Source of the DNA: Diospyros lotus
Lineage: Eukaryota; Streptophyta; Magnoliopsida; Ericales; Ebenaceae
DNA length: 64,000 nt
Direction: 5' to 3'
Assembly (NCBI RefSeq): GCF_014633365.1
Contig: NC_068343.1
Location: forward strand, 27,869,307-27,933,306
Of the stretch, positions 56,368 through 64,000 are shown piece by piece. A program made the translations under genes and the position numbers. The number at the start of each line of letters is the position of its first letter. The first letter of the stretch is position 1. The notes below the pieces were generated by a model. That model had not been told where the DNA came from. It did not search any database and saw nothing but the letters and a program-made list of their open reading frames with translations.

Positions 56368-57027
56368 ATGGAAGGCCAGTTAGTTTATCGAATCAAAACC
56401 ATATGTGTACTTTGTGGCTCTCAACTTGGGAGTGATATTTGTTACGCACTTGCAGCAAGCGAACTAGGCCAAAAATTAGGAGAGAAAAAGATTAATTTGG
56501 TATATGGAGGGGGAAGTCGTGGGTTGAATGGTTATGTTTCACAAGCTGCACTTTTTGGAAAATCATATGTGGTAGGTGTAATGCCAATCCCTTTGGCTGA
56601 ACCACGTATTTCTGGGATTACACGTGGTCAACTTGTAGAAACGACTTCTATGTATGAGCGCATGGCTTGTAAGATTTATCAGTCAGACGCTTTCATCGCT
56701 TTACCAGGAGGTTTTGGTACACTTGAAGAAATCTTCTGTATAGTCTCTTGGGCTAAGAGCAATCTGCATACCAAACCCATTGGACTTTTAAATGTTAACC
56801 ATTTTTTCGATGGGTTGCTCTCTTTTATTGATCAGGCTGTGGACCAACAGTTCATTTATCCTTCAGCAAGAAAGATTCTTATTTCTGCATCCACCATCGA
56901 GGAGCTGCTAGAGAAATTACATACTTATGTTCCACAGCACGATCCTTATGAGCCTCGGATAGATTGGTCTAAGGCAATCAAAAACAAGTGGCAAAAAGGT
57001 TCGATTAATTTAGAATTATCCCTGTAA
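56368..57027 (+). CDS. LOG-like: LOG-type cytokinin riboside 5'-monophosphate phosphoribohydrolase in a retrotransposon
   Basis: 219 codons, ATG to TAA, with no introns or breaks. Full LOG/lysine-decarboxylase-like Rossmann fold: ICVLCGSQLG (12-21), NLVYGGGSRGLNGYVSQA (43-60), VVGVMP (68-73), catalytic-type Arg98 in SMYERMACK, the family signature PGGFGTLEE (113-121), then SWAK..LHTKPIGLLNV and LLSFIDQAVDQQFI. LOG enzymes release active cytokinin bases from nucleotides in the cytosol. Length matches plant LOGs (about 210-240). The Lys that normally follows Arg98 is Met99. Plant LOG genes have several introns, so this copy probably came through cDNA. An in-frame TTG extends the frame upstream to 56329, but the ATG at 56368 matches usual LOG N-termini. 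Activity is unproven. Confidence 0.93.
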   Translation: MEGQLVYRIKTICVLCGSQLGSDICYALAASELGQKLGEKKINLVYGGGSRGLNGYVSQAALFGKSYVVGVMPIPLAEPRISGITRGQLVETTSMYERMACKIYQSDAFIALPGGFGTLEEIFCIVSWAKSNLHTKPIGLLNVNHFFDGLLSFIDQAVDQQFIYPSARKILISASTIEELLEKLHTYVPQHDPYEPRIDWSKAIKNKWQKGSINLELSL

Positions 57028-57345
57028 GGCAAGTCTATGATAAGATGGCTGAGTAAGGAGTACTTTTTGTACTCTTGAGACGCATCTCCTATGACTTGTA
57101 CAAAATTTATTTTCTTGTGTTCTTAAAAAAATATATATATAAAAAAAAAACTGTGGAATGTTGTTAAGCGAGTCTATGATAAGATGGCTGAGTAAGGAGT
57201 ACTTTGTACTCTTGAGACGCATTTTGTTTATCTTATGACTTGCATAAAATTTTTATTTTGGTGTGAAAATATAAAAATATATATATATGGTATGCTCATT
57301 TGTTTGTTTGAGTTTTAGCAGTTCACAGTAAATCTATGGACTTAG
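57028..57345 (+). repeat. Two small copies of an accessory-ORF segment downstream of LOG
   Basis: At about 57037-57105 and 57170-57240 the phrase GTCTATGATAAGATGGCTGAGTAAGGAGTAC..GTACTCTTGAGACGCAT occurs twice. Its outer words (CTGAGTAAGGAGT and ACTCTTGAGACGCAT) also occur in the upstream ORF at 56004-56049. Each downstream copy can form a hairpin (GAGTAC-TTT/TTTTT-GTACTC). A/T-rich spacers separate them. No coding. Confidence 0.8.
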
Positions 57346-58853
57346 GGAGTTACAGGTATTCCTAACAACCCTATTTTATTACTGCAATTCAAGTTGGGGG
57401 AGTAAGGTATGTTTATGAATTATCTGGTATATGTTTAACTATGAATTTGCAATTGCATGCTTGTAGTTTTGTGTGAATTAAAAAAAAAGAAAAAGAAAAA
57501 AAGAAAAGAATGTGTGTGCTTTAAATAATGCTATCCCTAAAGCTTTGGAATTATACACTGATAGCCAGTTGAATTTGCAATATGAATCATGAATACATTA
57601 ATTTCTTATTTGAAAACGTATATGTATGGAATTAGAATAGATGATTTGCATGCATCGGGTGTTCAATAATTAGAAATTGGTTTATCGGTCATAAAGTCAA
57701 AGGCAATGGTAATTAGCTGATTAGCACACTGCATGATCCCTCAACAGAAGTAGAGACTATTACCCAAGTGAGTGTTTGAGCCTAATAATCGTTACTTCTG
57801 AGTGAAATAACACTTACTCTAAATATGCTTTATTGTTTATCTCATCTTTTCAATAGCTTCAAAACATCAATTTGCTTTGAATGTCTAGTATGATAGCGGA
57901 TGAATTTGGCTGGTTTCAAACTCTGAATTAGTTGACTGAGTAACATTGTTTTGTAGAAGTATGATAGGGGGATCAATTACTTTCAATTTGGGCCTATTAA
58001 CCTTTTTTTCTTTCTTTACATTAGCCTAACTTGCTAGCCCATTTGAGCTGTTCTTAGCACAATTTCTTTCCTTACCTTCGTCTAAACCTGTAACCATATA
58101 AAGTTTGTCCAACCTGGTGTGTTTCTAGGAATTAGTCTATCTCAGTATTTTCATATTAAAAAAAAAAAAGAAAAGAAAAGGGGAAGTTCTCTTAGTTATT
58201 CAGCATAAGTGTTTCAAAACAAATGCTGAAAAAAACATTATATCCAGTTTGAGATTAAAAAAAAAAAAAAACCTAACACACCATTTGCACACTTACCATT
58301 TTCTTTAACAACCCGTATTAACCTCATAGCCCCATTACAACCCAGTTTGGTCCCTCTTGATGCTATAAATCATGTGATCTCAGGATTCGAGTTCGGAGCA
58401 AGGAATTCTATTTAAATTCAAAAGTTATTTATCTATGGCATTATTCCAGTCATGAAGCTATGTTAATTTCCCCGTTCTTTCATGAAAATACATTCTTTGT
58501 ATTTGGGATGACACCGAGTTTGAACTTGTTATACATTTACTCTTATAACGGTGCACCCCCTTGTGTGTACACTTGAGGAATCGTTTTATTAGAGGGAAAA
58601 TCCACAGTAAGGCTTAAAGTCAAAACTTCGAGGGAGTAAATCTGTGTATTGATCATCCTGATTGCCATTCCTAAGATTGTATGACCTTTAACCATAAATC
58701 TAATTTTAAATGTTCGACTTATTTTGAATGTTCTACTCTATGCATTTTGGTTTCGAATTTGAAATTTTTATATTCATGCAAGTATTGCGATTAGATCATA
58801 GCTGGTGTATAATCTAATTGCTAAGGGACTAGCAATATTCAAGTTAGGGGGTG
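57346..58853 (+). repeat. AthB 3' non-coding region and terminal PPT
   Basis: Opens with TTACAG|GTATTCC (GT at 57356) and TTCAAGTTGGGGGAGTAAGG (57388-57407), a second copy of the motif seen at 54992-55061. From 57510 it matches AthA 41101-42288 closely. Ends with AAGTTAGGGGGTG (58841-58853), the plus-strand primer before the LTR. About 900 bases inside have no feature beyond A-rich runs (57479-57508, 58159-58180, 58256-58270). Confidence 0.82.
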
Positions 58854-60478
58854 TGATAAGGGTCAATATTTCCTATATCCTAATGAATTATATCCCTATT
58901 TTGGCTTTATAATTATGCTTAAAATAAATAATTATTTGCATTATATATTATTATAGGATGAGGCAAGGAAGCTGTCTTCTACAATTAATTAGGGGCATAA
59001 ATCGAAGACGTTGGATTACCCATTATTGTTGCTCAAAATCATGGGCCAACTATGGAGTCTAGAGGATGTTTCAAGTGCACTTGGCTCAACAATCAAATAG
59101 AATCCAACATAAGAAAGGCCCAAGCCCAAGCTCAAGCCCAACACAAGGAAGGCCCAAGCCCAAGCTCAAGCCCAACATAAAGAAGGCCCAAGCCCAAAAA
59201 TATGAAAAGCCCAAGTCCCACAAATAGGATGACATCATCGCTTGCATCATGGGATAGGATGACATCATCGCTTACATCATGGTTGAGATGACATCATCGC
59301 TTACATCATGGGTTAGGATGACATCATCGCTTACATCATGGGTTGGAATGACATCATTGCTTACATCATCAATTAGATATTTTGTATTATTAAATTATAT
59401 AATTAAGTGGTTTCCATTACATCTTTTAGCTTATAAATAGAGCACTTAGGTGCACTTGTAAGGGATGATTATTCTGGAATGAAATTTTAGTTGTTTTAAT
59501 TGCTCTTGTTCTCTCTTATTTTCTCTTGCAAATCTTACTTCTTCTTTTTCTTATTTAAATTCTTATGTCATTTATTGTTACTTTATTATCTACCGCCTAA
59601 ATGGTCGGTTAATTTCTGCCTTTAAATTCTTGCAATTTCAATTATTATCTTTCAATTATATACCGCCTATATGGTCGGTTAAAATAGTCTTTCAATTATA
59701 TACCGCCTATATGGTCGGTTAAAAAAATTGTCTTTTAAATACTGTCTTTTAATTCCCGTCATTTAAATTCCTGCCAATTAACTTTTAAATGGAAATGAGT
59801 AGCTAAACCTAATCTTGGGTTAAGGCGAGAACAGTGGCCAATGTTCTTGAATCTCAAAGATAAGCCAAACCTCAATGAATGCAAGATTTATCTGAGTTAA
59901 ACTCGAGTTGAGTGTGTAAATGATTTTGTGAGTTTGGATTGGGTCATCATCCTAACTTATAACTCTCATGCCATGTATGAGAGTTGCTAGAATTGGAGAT
60001 GAGATATACCCAAGCTCAGACGATCAAATCATAGTCTGTAGTATAATACAATTTACAGTGACATCTTAACCTAGAACCATCGTATCATGTATGAGGGTTG
60101 CTTAGCTGAGACTCATTCGTATCTTGAATTATAACTCCCAAATGATCCTCTGTTTATTTCAGATTAATGTTGCTGTTTAAATTACTATAAGAGATTTATT
60201 AGGCAATGGTTCTGAACTCGCCTCAACCCAAGACCTTTTTAATATTAAAAAAAAAACCTTTTCACAATCAAGAAAACTTAGCTCTCTTTGGATAAATCAA
60301 CCCGAATAACCCATTCTTTTGTTAAATAAACCTCCCAGTGAATCGACCCGGACTTGTCCGGAATTTATATTTGTGCTACAACTACACTCACACACTGGTG
60401 ACTTTAAACCTCCTCACCACTTCAACACTGAACATCCAAACTGATTAAGGCTATTTAAATTGTAGGGTGAGGAGTGCA
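58854..60478 (+). repeat. AthB 3' LTR
   Basis: Starts TGATAAGGGTC after the PPT and ends near GGAGTGCA. U3 has GGCCCAAGCCCAAGCTCAAGC repeats (59115-59215) and five copies of a 29-31-base unit with TGACATCATCG (59229-59370). TATA box TTATAAATAG at 59431-59440. In the transcribed part, TACCGCCTATATGGTCGGTTAA occurs three times (59591-59720). The last 740 bases align with AthA LTR pieces. Confidence 0.85.
59229..59370 (+). repeat. Tandem repeat in U3 with TGACATCA cores
   Basis: Five copies of about 30 bases (GATGACATCATCGCTTACATCATGGGTTAG), ending 60 bases before the TATA box. TGACATCA resembles bZIP-type binding sites (TGACGTCA-like). An enhancer role is inference from position and repetition. 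Confidence 0.85.
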
Positions 60479-60955
60479 GCCAAGAGTGAGACTTGGTGTT
60501 TTGAAAAATGGCTATCACGAATGCATTAAGAAAGAAATGAGAGAAGTTTAGGTTGATCCAGGAAAGGCCTTACGGAGTCACGAAGCATAGGGACCTGAAA
60601 CGCACATGTTACCGATGTTGCTAAGAGAGGTAACTAGCAGAATGTTAGGGGTGGTATATTTTGAAGAGTACCTCCCCATTTTGTGATGAATTGTATTTTA
60701 CTTTTAAAGTTTTGTTATACACTGTAACATTTTCAAAATTAATAAAAGAATATATCCTTTTTGTATTCTTGTGAATGATGGCAATGTCATAAGTCGAGCC
60801 ATATAAATCCTTTATGCATCATATATTTGTATATATATCTTGTTATCATGAAATGTGATGTAGGAACTATGTCACGAAAATAGGAGAGACAGTGATACTC
60901 CCAAACTCAATAGAGGCATGTCAGTTATGGTAAGGAAGAGTTCCATTCCTGAAAG
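60479..60955. other. Unassigned flank between AthB and the inverted-LTR element
   Basis: About 480 bases of moderately AT-rich sequence with a polyadenylation-like tail region (60700-60760). No ORF or repeat recognised. Probably host element DNA into which AthB and the next element inserted. Confidence 0.4.
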
Positions 60956-61684
60956 GTTTGTGATGTGAACCCGTGATGGGACAAGACCAAAGGAACCCAC
61001 AAAAGATTGAAACGAATCCCAGAAAAGCCAAAATCGGGTAAAAGCCAAAGAATTCCTGACCCGTTGATTCACGAACCAAGAACCTAGACTATATTAAAAT
61101 CTAGACCCATTGATTATACGGAAGCAAGAACCAAGAATTGTTGAACGCCACAAAGACTGCCCAGATCTTTGATAAGTTCGGGTTTTGAACGCCACAAAGG
61201 AATCACTCCATTGATAAGTTCAAAGTTTTGTTCATTGAAGAACAAGATAAAAGAGATAAATCTCTCAAATTCAAAAATTCATAATAATTTCTATCTAATG
61301 TTTACAATGGAAAAGCCTTTAAATAGGCAAATAATTAAATCCTAATTCTACATGGAAATTAATAAAAATCCTAAATTACATAGAAAATAAATAAATAACT
61401 AGATCTGATCAATCAATGAATCATTCCTTTTATATTCCCAGATCTTTTCAATCAATCAATCAGGTAATTAATCAATCATCCATTCCTTTTTATGCTCTCA
61501 AATCTTGTCAATCAATTAACTAATCAATCAATCAATCATGCGCCCAAATCTTGCAATCAACCAATCAATCAATAACCATTCCTTTTTATGCACAAATCTT
61601 GTCAATCATCCAATTCCGACATGGTTGACGAGGTTGACTTGTCCGATTGCATCATTGTTAGTCGGCCCTCCATGATTCTCATCA

Positions 61685-61700
61685 TTCCCTATCTCTTCAA
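61685..61700 (-). promoter_or_regulatory. PPT of the TRIM-like element
   Basis: On the minus strand AAGAGATAGGGAA directly precedes TGATGAGAATC, the start of LTR1. Confidence 0.6.
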
Positions 61701-62082
61701 GACGATTCGTCCTCGAATCGTGAACTGGAAGGATCAACTTGTAGGCAATCTCACAAATAGTCACATCCCCGAAAGCGTGCAAACTTTCAAGCATTTTTTT
61801 TTTTGTATGACTCTAAGAAATATCAAACAAAATGACTCAAGAACGAAATGTGAGGAATAACGAAAAGAACAGAACAAGATACCAAAAGAAAAAAAAAATC
61901 TCTTTATTTTAACTTTCTAATACGGATGACTCTAGGAATTTCGAATAACAAGACTCAAGATAATGTGACGTAGAATCAAAAGAAGGAATAAAACCTTAGG
62001 ATGTGAATATTTTTTTGCATTTTTAAATGATATAAGAATGAAAAAAAAAGGATAGATAAATACCCGATTTTAGAGCCAAAGC

Positions 62083-62096
62083 TCTGATACCAACTG
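62083..62096 (-). promoter_or_regulatory. PBS of the TRIM-like element (initiator tRNA-Met)
   Basis: On the minus strand GTTGGTATCAGAGC follows the LTR2 end (CACATCA). The same LTR-PBS junction is seen at 32309-32322. Confidence 0.9.
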
Positions 62097-63233
62097 ATGT
62101 GAACCCGTGATGGGACAAGACCAAAGGAACCCACAAAAGATTGAAACGAACCCCAGAAAAGCCAAAATCAGGTAGAAGGCAAAGAATTCCTGACCCGTTG
62201 ATTCACGAACCAAGAACCTAGACTATATTAAAATCTAGACCCGTTGATTATACGGAAGCAAGAACCAAGAATTGTTGAACGCCACAAAGACTGCCCAGAT
62301 CTTTGATAAGTTCGGGTTTTGAACGCCACAAAGGAATCACTCCATTGATAAGTTCGAAGTTTTGTTCATTGAAGAACAAGATAAAAGAGATAAATCTCTC
62401 AAATTCAAAAATTCATAATAATTTCTATCTAATGTTTACAATGGAAAAGCCTTTAAATAGGCAAATAATTAAATCCTAATTCTACATGGAAATTAATAAA
62501 AATCCATGTAGAATCATGGAGGGCTGACTAACAATGATGCAATCGGACAAGTCAACCTCGTCAACCATGTCGGAATTGGATGATTGACAAGATTTGCGCA
62601 TAAAAAGGAATGGTTATTGATTGATTGGTTGATTGCAAGATTTGGGCGCATGATTGATTGATTGATTAGTTAATTGATTGATAAGATTTGAGAGCATAAA
62701 AAGGAATGGATGATTGATTGATTACCTGATTGATTGATTGAAAAGATCTGGGAATATAAAAGGAATGATTCATTGATTGATTAGATCTAGTTATGTATTT
62801 ATTTTCTATGTAATTTAAGATTTTTATTAATTTCCATGTAGAATTAGAATTTAATTATTTGCCTATTTAAAGGCTTTTCCATTGTAAACATTAGATAAAA
62901 ATTATTATGAATTTTTGAATTTGAGAGATTTATCTCTTTTATCTTGTTCTTCAATGAACAAAACTTTGAACTTATCAATGGAGTGATTCCTTTGTGGTGT
63001 TCAAAACCCGAACTTATCAAAGATCTGGGCAGTCTTTGTGGCGTTCAACAATTCTTGGTTCTTGCTTCCGTATAATCAACGGGTCTAGATTTTAATATAG
63101 TCTAGGTTCTTGGTTCGTGAATCAACGGGTCAAGAATTCTTTGCCTTTTACCCGATTTTGGCTTTTCTGGGGTTCGTTTCAATCTTTTGTGGGTTCCTTT
63201 GGTCTTGTCCCATCACGGGTTCACATCAGTTTG

Positions 63234-63801
63234 GTTTGACAAATGGTAATCTGGCGCTAAGACCGAGTACCCTCCTAGAATCCCGGGTACGTTCCGATGC
63301 CATGCCTGCAAGCTAACCTGGATCCCTTACCTGAGTTTGGTGCTAAGCGCATGAGCTAACCTTGACTCCTTGGAGGATTCGGTGTTAAGCCTCCCTGTAA
63401 ACTTGGAAAACCGGTGGTAGTTTGATGGGTAATGATAGGTTTAACCTAGATCCCTTGCGTCAGACAAGCCCAAAAAGGGGCCCAACGAGGCTGCAGGCAA
63501 CCTCCCCAAATAGGCCTACTCAGTTATGATCAGGTGCAACGGCTCGGTCCTTCTTATACTCTCGGACGCATTCTGACGCCATGCCCACAGGCTAACCTGG
63601 ATCCCTTGTGTGAGTTCGGTGCTAGGTATGCATGCCAACCTTAACTCCTTGGTTAATCTGGTACTAAGCCTCCCGGCAAACTGGTAACATTCGATAGAAG
63701 TTTAGCAGAGGACCTTGGACCGAACCCAGATCCTTTGTGATAGACATGTTTGGGAAAGAAAATCAAGCAACAAAGATACGAGCATTCTCTTGTTGTGGAC
63801 G
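63234..63801. repeat. Region with a duplicated ~130-bp block
   Basis: 63291-63420 and 63566-63695 are diverged direct copies, about 275 bases apart (shared words: GCTAACCTGGATCCCTT, GAGTT(T/C)GGTGCTA, ACTCCTTGG, TACTAAGCCTCCCGG or similar). No ORF. Source unknown, possibly part of an LTR. Confidence 0.7.
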
Positions 63802-64000
63802 CACTACAAAAAATCAGCATTTTAGCGATGGAAAATTTCGTCGCTAAAATATCAAAATCCGTCGCTAAAAAGGGCGTCGCTGAAATTTAGCGACGGGGGT
63901 TGTACCCGTCGCTAAATTTTAATTTTTTTATTTTTTAGTGACGGGTTTGAGCCTGTCGCTAAATTTTAATTTTTTATTTTTTAGCGACGGGGTTGACATC
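63802..64000. mobile_element. Left end of a CACTA (En/Spm) transposon
   Basis: Begins CACTACAAAAAATC, the CACTA terminal motif, followed by subterminal repeats of TAGCGACGG / CCGTCGCTAAA in both orientations. Preceded by ACG (63799-63801) as the possible 3-bp TSD. Runs off the window. Confidence 0.9.

Larger units (their letters stand above)
50130..60478 (+). mobile_element. AthB: Athila-type Ty3 element carrying two accessory ORFs
   Basis: 5' LTR remnant (50130-50345), gag-protease-RT-RNase H-integrase (50272-54780), non-coding DNA with a CAG|GTAT/PPT motif, accessory ORFs at 55655-56200 and 56368-57027, a second CAG|GTAT/PPT motif, a long 3' non-coding region, terminal PPT (58841-58853) and a 3' LTR (58854-60478). 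The RT and integrase are Athila-like ([20 protein letters not shown] protease). Four lesions break gag-pol. The 5' side lost the first 78 bases of the LTR and everything from mid-U3 into gag. Confidence 0.9.
60961..63228 (-). mobile_element. TRIM-like LTR element with inverted outer LTRs (TSD GTTTG)
   Basis: From left: LTR1, minus (60961-61684); 412-bp internal region (61685-62096) with PPT beside LTR1 and a tRNA-Met-type PBS beside LTR2; LTR2, minus, truncated (62097 to about 62505); LTR3, plus (about 62506-63228). Outer ends are TGATGTGAACCC and GGGTTCACATCA. GTTTG flanks the whole at 60956-60960 and 63229-63233. No coding domain, so it must rely on other elements' enzymes. LTR1 and LTR2 differ at only a handful of sites over 400 bases, so it is young. 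Confidence 0.85.

Noticed and set aside
59229..59370. CRISPR-like array
   Set aside because: Units are contiguous repeats with no unique spacers, in a plant LTR.
61588..61860. 90-codon frame in the TRIM-like element
   Set aside because: Crosses the LTR end and PPT into the short internal region; no domain and not conserved in the sister LTRs.
60961..63228. Fold-back DNA transposon with 700-bp inverted repeats
   Set aside because: The tRNA-Met PBS, the PPT, the 5-bp TSD and the same LTR-PBS junction at 31590-32339 show an LTR-element origin.

Overview
The window looks like nuclear DNA from a flowering plant with a large, repeat-rich genome. Nearly every base that can be assigned belongs to a transposable element: Ty3 chromoviruses, Athila-type Ty3 elements, a Tat-like Ty3 element, Ty1/copia scraps, an RTE LINE, Cassandra TRIMs carrying 5S-like sequence, a Helitron, small MITEs and a CACTA end. 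The Cassandra, Athila and RTE relics point to a vascular plant. I see no ordinary host gene in place and no tRNA, full rRNA or CRISPR locus. Assignments rest on motifs, primer-binding sites (PBS), polypurine tracts (PPT), TG...CA ends and target-site duplications (TSD) read by eye; no database was searched.

Layout. (1) 1-16577: a decayed plus-strand chromovirus ('G1'). Its coding region is split by an LTR composite at 1674-6590 (TSD GTGTT) and a solo LTR at 8652-11594 (TSD ACTTG). Its 3' LTR (11922-16577) is split by another solo LTR at 14361-16529 (TSD AAGAG). (2) 16578-17759: a copia RT scrap and a 5'-truncated RTE LINE with a 12-bp TSD. (3) 17760-45901: a deleted Athila-type element ('AthA'). 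Its 5' LTR is opened by a Helitron (18392-31400) that contains Cassandra copies and a nearly complete minus-strand chromovirus ('G2', 19882-29612). Further down, the same LTR holds an LTR/TRIM insertion and a Cassandra chain (33339-38298, TSD GAATT). AthA keeps gag scraps and no pol. Its 3' LTR holds a terminal-inverted-repeat element, a hAT MITE and a Tourist-like MITE. (4) 45902-50129: LTR fragments and a Tat-like leader, PBS and degraded internal region. (5) 50130-60478: a second Athila-type element ('AthB') with near-complete gag-pol. (6) 60479-64000: an odd element with LTR ends in inverted orientation, a duplicated 130-bp block, and the start of a CACTA transposon.

Most notable content: between pol and the 3' LTR, where some Athila relatives carry an env-like gene, AthB carries two uninterrupted ORFs. 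The first (55655-56200) is a basic, cysteine-rich protein whose layout recalls the small zinc-finger nucleic-acid-binding proteins of carlaviruses. The second (56368-57027) is clearly a LONELY GUY (LOG) type cytokinin-activating phosphoribohydrolase, with no introns. The pair is bracketed by two copies of a CAG|GTAT plus AAGTTGGGGG motif. Both ORFs are open while the same element's gag-pol has four lesions. A retrotransposon carrying a cytokinin-activating enzyme beside a virus-like cysteine-rich protein would be a new kind of accessory module, and it is the main thing to follow up.
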